Assembly: GCA_910577635.1 (NCBI GenBank)
Contig: CAJTNR010000007.1
Span: forward strand, 26,695-90,694
Reading direction: 5' to 3'
DNA length: 64,000 nt
Source of the DNA: an uncultured Vampirovibrio sp.
GTDB taxonomy: Bacteria; Cyanobacteriota; Vampirovibrionia; Gastranaerophilales; Gastranaerophilaceae
Shown here piece by piece: positions 35,539 to 44,594 of the stretch. Both the position numbers and the translations under genes were made by a program. Position 1 is the first letter of the stretch. Every line of letters begins with the position of its first letter. The notes beneath the pieces are model-generated. The model searched no databases. It saw only the letters and a program-made list of their open reading frames with translations, and was not told where the DNA came from.

Positions 35539-36870
35539 ATGAAAAAAGTAAGAATAATAGGGGCAGGTCTTGCAGGTTCTGAAGCTGCAATATATCTTGC
35601 CAAAAAAGGATATTTGATAGATTTAATTGAAATGCGCCCTAAGTATCAAACAGGAGCTCATACTACTTCATATCCAGCTGAGTTTGTATGCTCTAATAGC
35701 CTTGGTTCATTAGATCTGCTGTCAGCCTCGGGATTGTTAAAAGAAGAGGCGCTAAAACTAGGTTCTGTTCTTATAAAAACTGCAAAAGAATGCTCGGTTC
35801 CATCTGGGAATTCTTTATCGGTTGATAGATTCGGTTTTTGCAAAAAAATTAATGATATTATAAGTTCTTATTCTAATATTAATCTAATTACAGATAAGTA
35901 TGAAAAAATTGACCCTTCAATTCCAACTATTATTGCAACAGGTCCATTGAGCGCTAAAGAGCTTACCCAATCAATAAAAGAAGAGTTTGGATGTGATAAT
36001 TTCCATTTTTATGATGCTATTGCACCTATTGTCGAAAAAGACTCAATTGATTTTAATATTGCTTTTAAAGCTTCAAGATGGGATAAAGGGGAGGCTGATT
36101 TTATAAATTGTCCAATGAATCAACAAGAGTATGAAAATTTTTATAATACTTTGATTAATAGCGAAACAATAGCACTCAAAGACTTTGAAGCATCTTACTT
36201 TGAAGGGTGCATGCCAATTGAAGTTATGGCAAAAAGAGGAATTGACACACTCAGATTTGGCCCTATGAAACCTGTAGGTCTGTTTGATAGAAGAATTGAA
36301 ACTAGCTATAAAAAAAATCAGTTTTATGCAGTTGTGCAGTTAAGACAGGATGATAAAATGGCAAATTTGTACAACTTGGTTGGTTTTCAGACAAACTTAA
36401 AGTGGGGCGAACAAAAAAAATTAATCCAAGCAATTCCAGGGCTCAAAAACGCATCAATAACAAGGTATGGAGTGATGCATGCAAATACTTTTGTTAATTC
36501 GCCTATGATATTAAACAAATTTTTGCAAACAAAAAAATATAATAATTTATTCCTGGCAGGACAACTAACAGGTGTTGAAGGCTATTGCGAGAGCATTTCA
36601 ACGGGTTTATTTGCTGCAATAAATCTTGATAAATTTTTAAACAACGAACAAATGATTGAGCTAAACAATGAAACAATGCTTGGCGCATTGGTTGAATATA
36701 TCACCTTTTCAAATCACAAAAAATTCCAGCCAATCAACTCCAACTGGGGGATAACAAGAGAAATCACAGGAGATAAAAAGAAATTAAAGGATAAACACTA
36801 TAAAAACGAACTTCGCTCAAAAAGAGCGCTTGAAATAATCAATAAACTAACAAAAGGAGGCAGGATTTGA
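35539..36870 (+). CDS. trmFO: tRNA (uracil-54 C5) methyltransferase, folate-dependent
   Basis: TrmFO makes ribothymidine at position 54 of tRNAs using methylene-tetrahydrofolate and FAD. The 443-residue product has the FAD motif RIIGAGLAGSEAAIYLAKKG at its start, RPKYQTGAHTTSYPAEFVCSNSLGS, the nucleophile region YFEGCMPIEVMAKRG (catalytic cysteine), and GVEGYCESISTG. The ATG at 35539 is chosen because TATAAT lies six bases upstream; an in-frame TTG five codons earlier would fall in that box. It overlaps pepA by four bases. Confidence 0.95.
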   Translation: MKKVRIIGAGLAGSEAAIYLAKKGYLIDLIEMRPKYQTGAHTTSYPAEFVCSNSLGSLDLLSASGLLKEEALKLGSVLIKTAKECSVPSGNSLSVDRFGFCKKINDIISSYSNINLITDKYEKIDPSIPTIIATGPLSAKELTQSIKEEFGCDNFHFYDAIAPIVEKDSIDFNIAFKASRWDKGEADFINCPMNQQEYENFYNTLINSETIALKDFEASYFEGCMPIEVMAKRGIDTLRFGPMKPVGLFDRRIETSYKKNQFYAVVQLRQDDKMANLYNLVGFQTNLKWGEQKKLIQAIPGLKNASITRYGVMHANTFVNSPMILNKFLQTKKYNNLFLAGQLTGVEGYCESISTGLFAAINLDKFLNNEQMIELNNETMLGALVEYITFSNHKKFQPINSNWGITREITGDKKKLKDKHYKNELRSKRALEIINKLTKGGRI

Positions 36871-38342
36871 GATTTTTAACCAACAAGATTGAACAAATAA
36901 GCTCCAATAGTGCTGTTTGTTTCATTTATGAAAATGACCAAAACAAAAGTGATCTGTTTAACTACCTTGATAAACTATCTAACAATGAATTATCCAAACA
37001 AATTTATGATTATAGAGTCATTAAAGGGAAATTTCAAGAAACAATAAAAATTGCAATAAACGAAACTCTAGTGGTGCTTGTTGCAGGTTTAGGAAAAAAA
37101 GAAGAACTTACAAGGAAAAAATTATCCCAATTAGTTGCCGGCTGTGCTCGTCAGCTAAGAAATAGACAATCAATAACGTTTGAATTAATTGATAACTATG
37201 CTTTTAGTGATTGTGCACAGAATTTTTCCAAAAGCGATGCAACAAGAATCATCTACACAGCTGCAAGAATAGGTTTGTATGAGTTTCAGAAATACTTGTC
37301 CGATAAAAAAACAATGACAGATACAATTGAAATTGTAGATAACAATCTTACTAAAGAAATTGAACAAAACGCACAAATTGGAGCTTATAGTTCTTTTGCA
37401 ATGAAATTTGCAAAAGATTTAGTTAATGAATCAGCGCAAATTGTAACACCAGACTACATTGCACAAATTGCAGCAGATATTGCCAAAGAGCACAATTTAG
37501 AAGCCAAAATTTTTAATAAAAACGAGATAAAAGAGCTCAATATGAATGCTTTTTTAGCAGTCGGACAAGGGAGTGTAAACGAGCCAAAGTTTATCCATCT
37601 TATTTATAAACCAAAAACAACTCCAAGGAAAAAAATTGCTCTTATTGGCAAGGGAATCACTTTTGATGCGGGTGGAATGAATATTAAACCCGCTCAATCA
37701 ATGCTTACAATGAAATCTGATATGTCAGGTGCTGCCAGTGTTTTAGGAATAATCCAAGCAATTGCAAGTTTAAAAAGCGATATTGAACTCCATGTTGTTA
37801 GTGCACTATGCGAGAATATGACCTCGGGTTCTGCATATAAACAAGGGGATATTCTAGTTGCAATGAATGGAAAAACAATTGAAGTCGACAATACAGATGC
37901 AGAAGGAAGAATAACCCTTGCTGATGCTCTTTGTTACTGCGATAAGCTCAATGTCGATGAAGTAATAGATATTGCCACTTTAACAGGAGCGGTAATTGTT
38001 TCATTAGGACACAATATTACAGGAGTTTTAGGCAACAATCAAGAACAAATTGACAGGTTTCAAAAAATCGCTGGGCAATCTTGCGAAAATACCTGGCAAA
38101 TGCCGATTTTAGATGAATTAAAAGACAATTTAAAATCAGAATTAGCAGATATGAAAAACACAGGCGGCAGAAACGCCGGAACTTCAACAGCAGGATGGTT
38201 CTTATCAAACTTTACAAAATCCAATTCCTGGATGCATCTAGATATTGCAGGAACAGCATATCTCGATAAATCAAACAAGGAAACACTTTTTGGTCCAACC
38301 GGCGTTATGATTAGAAGTTTAATAAATTATTTATTGGCTTAA
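36867..38342 (+). CDS. pepA: Leucyl aminopeptidase (M17)
   Basis: A cytosolic zinc or manganese aminopeptidase of family M17. The 491-residue product has GKGITFDAGGMNIKP (metal and catalytic lysine), MKSDMSGAASVLG and the signature NTDAEGRITLADAL. The start is a TTG overlapping the trmFO stop; a perfect AAAGGAGG lies just five bases upstream, which settles the start. The C-terminal domain is of normal length. A terminator follows. Confidence 0.95.
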   Translation: MRFLTNKIEQISSNSAVCFIYENDQNKSDLFNYLDKLSNNELSKQIYDYRVIKGKFQETIKIAINETLVVLVAGLGKKEELTRKKLSQLVAGCARQLRNRQSITFELIDNYAFSDCAQNFSKSDATRIIYTAARIGLYEFQKYLSDKKTMTDTIEIVDNNLTKEIEQNAQIGAYSSFAMKFAKDLVNESAQIVTPDYIAQIAADIAKEHNLEAKIFNKNEIKELNMNAFLAVGQGSVNEPKFIHLIYKPKTTPRKKIALIGKGITFDAGGMNIKPAQSMLTMKSDMSGAASVLGIIQAIASLKSDIELHVVSALCENMTSGSAYKQGDILVAMNGKTIEVDNTDAEGRITLADALCYCDKLNVDEVIDIATLTGAVIVSLGHNITGVLGNNQEQIDRFQKIAGQSCENTWQMPILDELKDNLKSELADMKNTGGRNAGTSTAGWFLSNFTKSNSWMHLDIAGTAYLDKSNKETLFGPTGVMIRSLINYLLA

Positions 38343-38350
38343 GATGCAAA

Positions 38351-38381
38351 AAATCCTCCAAAAGCTTGGAGGATTTTTTTT
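38351..38381 (+). terminator. Rho-independent terminator of pepA
   Basis: AAATCCTCCA pairs with TGGAGGATTT over a short loop, ending in a run of eight Ts. Confidence 0.92.
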
Positions 38382-38396
38382 AAACATTTTTACTAA

Positions 38397-39257
38397 TTAA
38401 AAGAAACTTGGTTTTTTAACACTTTGCGGGTTGCTTGCCTGCATTGTTTCCCAATTAGCTGCCATTATTTTCTTAAATGATTTTAAAGCTGTATCTTCTA
38501 ATTCGCCCAATTCTTCAGCATTAATAATCAACTCTCTTAAAGGAAGCAATGCTCTTTGATCTCTTAAAACACCAAGAGCGGCAGCTGCACCTGCTCTAAC
38601 AAGATCGTTTTCTTTTGAGTTTTTCATAACTTCAATCAAGGAAGGAACAGCTTTTTTATCATTAAGCTTTCCTAAGGAAGTAACGGCATAAATTCGAACA
38701 TTAACCCATTCGTCATTAAGCATTCCAATAATTTTATCTACACACTTAGGATTGCCAATTTCACCTAATGCACGAGTAGCATCACAGCGAACGTTAACTT
38801 TTTCATGGTCTAAAGACTCAATTAAAGCATCAGTTGCAACATCACCAATTTCAATCAAAGCTTCAGTTGCGGTAATACAAACCTGAGGATTTTCATCATT
38901 AAGTGCTTCAACTAATGGTTCAACTACAATGTCACCGCCTAATCTGCCTAAAGCACGGGCTGCTCTAACTCGAACATCAACATTTCTATCTAATCTTAAA
39001 GATTCAATCAAAGGCTCAGTTGCTGTAGTATCGCCAAGTTCACCTAAAGCACGAGCAGCATACAAACGAACAGAACCGTTTTTATCGTTTTTAAGAACAT
39101 CAATCAAAGGCTCAACAGCTGAAAAATCCCCCATTTCACCAAGGATTCTTGCAGCATTATATCTAACTTTTTCAGAATTAGAAGTTTTTAAATCCTTAAC
39201 CAACTCATCAAAAGATTTTTTTGCAGACTTTTTACGATTGTTCACACTAATTGTCAT
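38397..39257 (-). CDS. HEAT-repeat (PBS-lyase-like) protein
   Basis: The 286-residue product consists almost wholly of HEAT-like repeats of about 31 residues (VEPLIDVLKNDKNGSVRLYAARALGELGD and at least six relatives), the type also found in phycobilisome lyases CpcE/CpcF. No catalytic residues are known for such scaffolds; it probably binds a protein partner. The ATG at 39257 has a perfect GGAGG six bases upstream, so an in-frame start nine codons earlier is rejected. Its promoter region contains the TATAAT-ATATGTAGGTAA block shared with the coiled-coil genes. Phycobilisomes are not expected, so the partner is something else. Confidence 0.9.
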   Translation of the reverse strand: MTISVNNRKKSAKKSFDELVKDLKTSNSEKVRYNAARILGEMGDFSAVEPLIDVLKNDKNGSVRLYAARALGELGDTTATEPLIESLRLDRNVDVRVRAARALGRLGGDIVVEPLVEALNDENPQVCITATEALIEIGDVATDALIESLDHEKVNVRCDATRALGEIGNPKCVDKIIGMLNDEWVNVRIYAVTSLGKLNDKKAVPSLIEVMKNSKENDLVRAGAAAALGVLRDQRALLPLRELIINAEELGELEDTALKSFKKIMAANWETMQASNPQSVKKPSFF

Positions 39258-39286
39258 TGTTTTCCTCCAATAACATTCACACACTA

Positions 39287-39304
39287 TTACCTACATATAT
39301 TATA
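39287..39304 (-). promoter_or_regulatory. Shared promoter-like element before the HEAT-repeat gene
   Basis: On the minus strand this reads TATAATATATGTAGGTAA: a perfect -10 hexamer followed by ATATGTAGGTAA, the same core as upstream of the three coiled-coil genes. It lies 29 bases before the ATG at 39257. Confidence 0.6.
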
Positions 39305-39348
39305 AAAACATTTTGTTTATATTAATTGACTTTTTTCTATTGCTAATT

Positions 39349-39361
39349 TTAATTTTTGTAA
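39349..39361 (-). promoter_or_regulatory. Shared upstream box, inverted (HEAT-repeat gene)
   Basis: The plus strand reads TTAATTTTTGTAA, identical to copy B at 10238, but here in the opposite sense to the gene. It is 44 bases upstream of the TATAAT of the HEAT gene, a spacing close to that of the coiled-coil genes. Confidence 0.35.
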
Positions 39362-39680
39362 CGAATAATATTTTTTATAATTAATTTTCAAATTCATATT
39401 TAAATTTTCTTGAACACTGCTTAGTTATATTAGCATTTTTTTAAGTGTTTGTCTTACATTATTTGATTTAGAAGCTAAATTTTAATAATTATTTAAGTAA
39501 ATTAACCGAACAATACTAATAAATAGGGATAATAAATTTAATATTTCTTAACATAAAATGTAATATTATTTTGCACTCGTGTACAATTGACACTAATAAT
39601 AAAAGTTTAAAATATTTTAGATGCACTTTTTTAAGATGCATCATTATAAAATATTAAAAAATTGTTATAAAAATACAATA

Positions 39681-39710
39681 AAAAAGGTCTTTTAAATAAA
39701 AGACCTTTTA
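39681..39710 (-). terminator. Terminator of tRNA-Leu
   Basis: On the minus strand AAAAGGTCTTTT pairs with AAAAGACCTTTT and is followed by TTTTTTATTG. Confidence 0.85.
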
Positions 39711-39714
39711 AAAA

Positions 39715-39801
39715 TGCCCTGGGCCAGACTTGAACTGGCACGAAGTTATTAGCCTCATCGGATTTTAAGTCCGACGTGTCTACCGATTCCACCACCAGGG
39801 C
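39715..39801 (-). tRNA. tRNA-Leu, anticodon UAA, without intron
   Basis: The minus strand folds as a class II tRNA of 87 bases: acceptor GCCCTGG paired with CCAGGGC, the D-arm region TGGTGGAATCGGTAGACACG, anticodon stem TCGGA-loop CTTAAAA-TCCGA giving anticodon TAA, a long variable arm (TGAGGCTAATAACTTCGT), and the T-arm with GTTCAAGTC. The discriminator base is A and CCA is not encoded. The anticodon loop is uninterrupted, so the group I intron found in many cyanobacterial tRNA-Leu(UAA) genes is missing. Confidence 0.97.
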
Positions 39802-39852
39802 AAAAATCAACTTTTGCGAAAGAACGCTCAATTATAGTACAATAAAAAAAAA

Positions 39853-40065
39853 CTATTGTCCAGCGTTTTTTTCAATTATTGCATTCATTGCTTCAACCAT
39901 TTCATCAACATCGATTCCATGGACCTTAGCACCTGCTTCTAAATTTTCAAATCTTGCTGCAGCACAGCCAATGCAACCCATGCCATACTGAGCAAAAACC
40001 TCCAGTGTTTCAGGATGAGTTGTAACTATATCCATAATTCCTTGATCTTTTGTAATTTTTTCCAT
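39853..40065 (-). CDS. DUF1858-type small protein with CxxC
   Basis: The 70-residue product has the pattern of hybrid-cluster-associated or DUF1858 proteins: MEKITKDQGIMDIVTTHPETLEVFAQYGMGCIGCAAARFENLEAGAKVHGID. The family is thought to be involved in redox or metal chemistry through its GMGCIGC motif. AAAAAGGCAAAAAT precedes the ATG. It stands alone between the tRNA and the DUF151 gene. Confidence 0.9.
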   Translation of the reverse strand: MEKITKDQGIMDIVTTHPETLEVFAQYGMGCIGCAAARFENLEAGAKVHGIDVDEMVEAMNAIIEKNAGQ

Positions 40066-40209
40066 AATTTTTGCCTTTTTTAATATTTACATTAATAAAA
40101 TACCATGGACAATAAAAATAATACAACATTTTATTCAATTGGTTTAAAGTCAATAAAAAAAAGAGAACTTAAAAGCAAACTTAGCTTTAATTCAAAGCAT
40201 CTTAGGCTG

Positions 40210-40722
40210 CTATTGATCAGACTCAAAGTTCTTTTTGAGTAACTTTTCAAAATCCGAAGGCTTGATATCTTGAATAAAATCTTTAAATTCTTGAGCTTCC
40301 TGCTCGTCTTTTTCAACATCTGTTGAAATAAGCCCAGTAGCTAAAACCGGAGTTGTAACAAAAATCGGAACATCTGCCCTTAGCGCTATAGCTATAGCAT
40401 CAGATGGACGAGAGTCAATTTGTAATTCTTTATCAAGTTTTTTGTTATGCATATAGATTGTTGAAAAATAAGTTTGATCATCAACATCATTAATTTCGAC
40501 TTTTGTTATTTGATACTCTGATTGATCAGCAATATCTAAAAACAAGTCATGCGTCATAGGACGAGTTGAAGGGATGTTTTCAATTTTTCTAATTATTGCA
40601 CTTGCTTCCGCAGATCCAATCCAAATAGGCAAAGCACGTCTATTTTCAACATCATTCAACACAACAATAGGTGAACCCGTTCTTGTGTCAAGAGCAATAC
40701 CCATTACTTTCATTTCAATCAT
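40210..40722 (-). CDS. DUF151 / bifunctional-nuclease family protein
   Basis: The 170-residue product matches the BFN/DUF151 family: MKVMGIALDTRTGSPIVVLNDVENRRALPIWIGSAEA, then RPMTHDLF, and the signature DSRPSDAIAIALRADVPIF. Members in plants have been reported as nucleases; in bacteria the role is unclear. The AAAGGAGAAC ribosome-binding site is 7 bases from the ATG. The C-terminal 35 residues are charged and variable. Confidence 0.92.
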   Translation of the reverse strand: MIEMKVMGIALDTRTGSPIVVLNDVENRRALPIWIGSAEASAIIRKIENIPSTRPMTHDLFLDIADQSEYQITKVEINDVDDQTYFSTIYMHNKKLDKELQIDSRPSDAIAIALRADVPIFVTTPVLATGLISTDVEKDEQEAQEFKDFIQDIKPSDFEKLLKKNFESDQ

Positions 40723-40783
40723 TTAAAGTTCTCCTTTTTATGACTTCAAAATTATAGCATTAAAATATTTTTTTTGAATTAAA

Positions 40784-41998
40784 TTAATGTTTAAGATTGA
40801 TATCATCAAAAATTGACTTGGCAAGTTTATCAAGTTCAGCTTCCTGATTGGACTTAAGGGTGGATTTTAAAGTGAGTTTATCCTCAATTATCTTAGTCCC
40901 TTTGAGTTTTGCCAGTTTATCAGCTATTGAACAAGCACAATTAGGCACCCAAGAACCATTTTCAATCAGCGCAAAGGTTCTATTTTGAAGATTATGGTGA
41001 ATAATATCATTAATAAAATTTTCCATAGTAACAAAAATATTGTTATTATAAGTTGTTGTCGCAAGAACAATATGGGAATATTTAAAAGCATCCGATAGAA
41101 CATAGGAGCTGTGTGTTTTTGAAACATCATACATTTTTATATTCCTAACCCCCAATTGAGCAAGTTTAGATGCAAGAACAGAAGATGCATTTTCCGTTGC
41201 CCCATATACACTTGAATAAGTAATTAAGACAGAGTTAATTTCAGGTTTATAATTAGCCCAGTGCGAATACTTATCAACTAAAAGAGGAATATTATCCTTT
41301 AGAATTAACCCATGCAAAGGACAAATCATTTCAATTTCAAGATTGGAAGCTTTTTTAAGAAGATTATTCACCTGCAGCCCGTATTTACCTGCAATATTAG
41401 TATAGTATCTTCTATATTCATTTATTTTATCAGCTATATCAACCTCACAATCAAAAATATTACCGTTTAATGCTCCAAAGGACCCGAAAGCATCAGCTGA
41501 AAATAGAATTTTATCTGTTTTATCATATGTCACCATAACCTCAGGCCAATGAACCATAGGCGCCATAATAAAGGTAAGTTCATGGCTGCCTGTGTTGAAA
41601 ACATCGCCTTCTTGAACGACAACAAACTTGGGTGAATTTTGTTCGTTGAATGCAAAGAATTGATAGAGCATATCTTTAGTTTTTTGATTACAGATAATTT
41701 GAATATTATTATATTTTTCGACAACATCAGCGATTAAAGCACTATGGTCAGGCTCTAAATGGTTAACCACAAGATAATCTAGCGGTTTATCACCCAAAAC
41801 AAACTCCAGATTCTCAAAAAAACGGGTTCTTTCGTGCTTATCAACAGTGTCAAATAGAACTGTTTTTTCATCCTTTAACAAGTAAGAATTATAACTAACC
41901 CCTTCATAAAGAGGATAAAAACTTTCAAAAATACTAATTTTTCTATCACTCACGCCGATATAATATAAATCTTTGTTTATTTGTCTTGTGTTGTGCAT
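40784..41998 (-). CDS. Flavodiiron protein (A-type flavoprotein)
   Basis: Flavodiiron proteins reduce oxygen to water or nitric oxide to nitrous oxide, protecting anaerobes. The 404-residue product has the metallo-beta-lactamase diiron site H80-x-E82-x-D84-H85 (NHLEPDH), HWPEVM and FSADAFGSFG, then a flavodoxin domain starting at about residue 255 (VLITYSSVYGATENAS) that binds FMN. No rubredoxin domain is fused. The AAAGGTAAAAAA ribosome-binding site precedes the ATG at 41998. Confidence 0.95.
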   Translation of the reverse strand: MHNTRQINKDLYYIGVSDRKISIFESFYPLYEGVSYNSYLLKDEKTVLFDTVDKHERTRFFENLEFVLGDKPLDYLVVNHLEPDHSALIADVVEKYNNIQIICNQKTKDMLYQFFAFNEQNSPKFVVVQEGDVFNTGSHELTFIMAPMVHWPEVMVTYDKTDKILFSADAFGSFGALNGNIFDCEVDIADKINEYRRYYTNIAGKYGLQVNNLLKKASNLEIEMICPLHGLILKDNIPLLVDKYSHWANYKPEINSVLITYSSVYGATENASSVLASKLAQLGVRNIKMYDVSKTHSSYVLSDAFKYSHIVLATTTYNNNIFVTMENFINDIIHHNLQNRTFALIENGSWVPNCACSIADKLAKLKGTKIIEDKLTLKSTLKSNQEAELDKLAKSIFDDINLKH

Positions 41999-42036
41999 TT
42001 TTTTACCTTTCCTAAAAAATATAAATTATTCTATCA

Positions 42037-42059
42037 CAAAAAAACTAAAAAGTTAGTTT
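42037..42059 (-). terminator. Terminator overlapping the sbcC stop
   Basis: On the minus strand AAACTAA pairs with TTAGTTT over a short loop, followed by Ts. The stem includes the last codons and stop of sbcC. Confidence 0.5.
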
Positions 42060-44594
42060 AATATTAGACCCAAAAGGAGTTTTTATAGCAATTATTTGAT
42101 TAGGGATTCTTGATTTCAGCTCATTAACATGGGAAATTAATCCGATTAATCGATTATTATAACTGAGCGAAGAAATTACATCAAGAGCAATATCAAGAGA
42201 TTCAGAATCCAAAGAACCAAAACCCTCATCAATAAATAAAGCATCAATATTTATGGTATTAGAAAACCCGGATACGCACTGCGATAATCCAAGAGCCAAA
42301 GCTAAAGATGCCTTAAAAGATTCACCACCGGATAGAGTTTTTGTGTCTCTTTTTTTATAAGTATGATAATCAAATACTTCAAGATCAAGCCCTGTTTTAA
42401 TACCAAGATTTACAGTATCTTTTTTCCTTAATAATTCAAATTGATTTAAAGTCATGACTTTAAAAATCTTATTGGCATAATAAAGCACCATATCAAGATA
42501 ATAACTTTGAATATATTGCTCAAAAGCCACTCTTGGTTTGCCTTTTAGGCTTCCATTAGCGCAATCGCTAAGAATCTTATAATTTGAATAAACCTTATAA
42601 AGCTCACTATAGTTTCTATAATCGATTTCAATTTTTTTTATTAATTTAACATTAGAATCAATCCTTGATGATAAAGTTTGATAATCGTTTCTATATTTAG
42701 AATTAGTATCAAGAATACCATTTATCATATTCTCAATTTTTTTATGCTTTTTAATATCAATACAAGATAAACTCTCAATTTGGTTTATTAGGAGTTCTTT
42801 TTTAGATAAATACCCTTCCAGAATCGAATTTTCCTTAAGATAACCTGAACTTATAAGATTAATTTGATTATTAAGACAATCAATTTGATTTTTGGTTTTT
42901 TTGTAGATTGAAACTATATTTTTCGAATTTTTTAATCCTATTTTTAATGTTTCAATCCTAGTTTTAATACTTACTAATTCAAGGTTTAGTTTTTGTATTT
43001 GGTTTTTAGTTTTTTCAATTAATGAGCAAATACCATCCAGTTCTTTACTATAGTCCAATTCAAGGGGGATTTTTTTTGCAAAAGCAAGTTTATATCTTGT
43101 TTTAAGAGCATTAAATTCAGTTTGTTTTAATTTGGTTTTTTGAGCTAAAACCGCACAAAAAGAAGCTTTCTTATTTAAAAGTTCTTCTTTTTTTCTAAGT
43201 TCTTTTTTTAATCTGTCAATTAGTTCTTTTGTAGTTTCTTTATTAGTAATAACAGCTTTTTTAGGATGATTTTTTGACCCGCAGACAGGACAGGGGGTAT
43301 TATCTTTCAGCAAAGAAGCAAGGACACCTGCTTGATTAGATAAATAAGACTGATATTTTTTTTCATAGTCATTATTATCAAGGATATATTGTTTTTGCAG
43401 CTGTGTAAATTCCTTTTTTTCTTGTTCTAATTCTTTTTTGCAATTAATATAAGTTTGATATAGATAGTTAAGATGTTCTTTTTTAATTTTTGTTTTTTTA
43501 ATGATTAGCTCTTTTAGTTTTAAATCAAGGTTTTTTAGCTCTTCGTTTTTATTTTCAAGAGCAGCTCTTGAAGCTTTTATTGAATTAATTTTTTCAAAAT
43601 CAGCACTTAATGATTGAAACTTTGTTTTTAAATTATCGAGTTTAAGTTGTTTTTGATCAAGAGTTAAATAAGCTTTTTTTATAGGATAGAAAACTTTTTT
43701 TTGAAGCAATATCGCTTCTTTAACTAAAACAAGCCTGTTTATTAGAGATTCTTTATTTTTTATCTTTTCAAGCTCTTTTTCAAGTTCAATATAAGTCAAT
43801 TCTAACTTTTTAATTTTATTATAAATTTTTTCTTTACTTTTAATGTCTTTAATATTTTCCTTCTTGACTTTTTTTATAAAACTTTCCACTTTGTAAAGTT
43901 CTGTGGTTTTATTATAAACTTCAATCGCTTCTTTAATATCTTTCCTGTCATAATTAAGCATTGATATAGAATTTACAAGAACACTATTTAAATTATCGAG
44001 ATCCTGTTTATAGTTTAGTGTTTTATCTTTTAATTTTAGCTGAAAATCCAGACAATCAGCAGTTTTAAAGATATTTCTAAAGATTTCTCCTCTGGTTTTA
44101 GTATCAGCATTAAGAAGCTTTAAAAATTCCCCTTGCGCTAATAGTGCAATCTGTGAAAACTGGTTTTTATTGACCCCTAAAAGCTCCAGTATGAACTCAT
44201 CAACCTCTTTAACCCCAGCAATAAGTTTGTTGTTAGGAAGTTTTATCTGCGCTTTGGGAGGCTGCACTAAAACGCCAGCTCCTCTTGTCTTTTTCCTTTC
44301 TTGGGAAGGATATCTTGTAATTATATACCTTTCATTATTGTACAAAAACTCAAATTCTACAAAACTAACTGTATTGTTTGTTGCATAATGGCTTCTTAAG
44401 GATGAATTTCCTCTTGCAGCAGTCGAAGCAGAGCTAAAAAGAGCATAGCAAATTGCATCAAAAATTGTAGTTTTTCCTGACCCGCAAGGTCCGCAAATAA
44501 GGTAGATATTATTTGTACCAAGTTTTTCAAATGGAATAACAACTTTGTTTAAATACGCTCCAAAAGCTTGCATTGTAAGTTTAAGAGGAAGCAT
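42045..44594 (-). CDS. sbcC: Exonuclease SbcC, SMC-like ATPase subunit
   Basis: SbcC partners SbcD (Rad50-Mre11 type) to cut hairpins and process double-strand breaks. The 849-residue product has the N-terminal Walker A GPCGSGKTT (about 35-43), long coiled coils of Lys/Glu/Leu-rich sequence, a zinc-hook CPVC (about residue 437) in the middle, and the C-terminal ABC signature LSGGESFKASLALALGLSQ with Walker B ALFIDEGFGSLD. It is shorter than the E. coli protein (1,048), mainly in the coils. It overlaps the sbcD end by 14 bases. Confidence 0.94.
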   Translation of the reverse strand: MLPLKLTMQAFGAYLNKVVIPFEKLGTNNIYLICGPCGSGKTTIFDAICYALFSSASTAARGNSSLRSHYATNNTVSFVEFEFLYNNERYIITRYPSQERKKTRGAGVLVQPPKAQIKLPNNKLIAGVKEVDEFILELLGVNKNQFSQIALLAQGEFLKLLNADTKTRGEIFRNIFKTADCLDFQLKLKDKTLNYKQDLDNLNSVLVNSISMLNYDRKDIKEAIEVYNKTTELYKVESFIKKVKKENIKDIKSKEKIYNKIKKLELTYIELEKELEKIKNKESLINRLVLVKEAILLQKKVFYPIKKAYLTLDQKQLKLDNLKTKFQSLSADFEKINSIKASRAALENKNEELKNLDLKLKELIIKKTKIKKEHLNYLYQTYINCKKELEQEKKEFTQLQKQYILDNNDYEKKYQSYLSNQAGVLASLLKDNTPCPVCGSKNHPKKAVITNKETTKELIDRLKKELRKKEELLNKKASFCAVLAQKTKLKQTEFNALKTRYKLAFAKKIPLELDYSKELDGICSLIEKTKNQIQKLNLELVSIKTRIETLKIGLKNSKNIVSIYKKTKNQIDCLNNQINLISSGYLKENSILEGYLSKKELLINQIESLSCIDIKKHKKIENMINGILDTNSKYRNDYQTLSSRIDSNVKLIKKIEIDYRNYSELYKVYSNYKILSDCANGSLKGKPRVAFEQYIQSYYLDMVLYYANKIFKVMTLNQFELLRKKDTVNLGIKTGLDLEVFDYHTYKKRDTKTLSGGESFKASLALALGLSQCVSGFSNTINIDALFIDEGFGSLDSESLDIALDVISSLSYNNRLIGLISHVNELKSRIPNQIIAIKTPFGSNIKLTF

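Larger units (their letters stand above)
39305..39714. other. 410-base AT-rich gap between the HEAT-repeat gene and tRNA-Leu
   Basis: Very AT-rich, with no open frame of note. It holds the TTAATTTTTGTAA box at 39349-39361 (inverted relative to the HEAT gene), a promoter-like TTGACA-TAATAAT stretch near 39588-39600, an inverted repeat GATGCA...TGCATC near 39620-39642, and the terminator of the tRNA. No DnaA-box cluster was recognised, so I do not call an origin. Confidence 0.5.

Noticed and set aside
38397..39257. HEAT-repeat protein as a phycobilisome lyase CpcE/CpcF
   Set aside because: Generic HEAT repeats only, with no phycobiliprotein genes in the window; the similarity reflects the repeat type.
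39305..39714. AT-rich gap as a replication origin
   Set aside because: No cluster of DnaA boxes and no dnaA, dnaN or gidA nearby; rpmH-rnpA, sometimes near an origin, is 35 kb away.
40105..40242. Possible 45-codon plus-strand frame (MDNKNNTTFYSIGLKSIKKREL...)
   Set aside because: No Shine-Dalgarno sequence, and it runs into the end of the DUF151 gene on the opposite strand. Composition is ordinary for AT-rich noncoding DNA.
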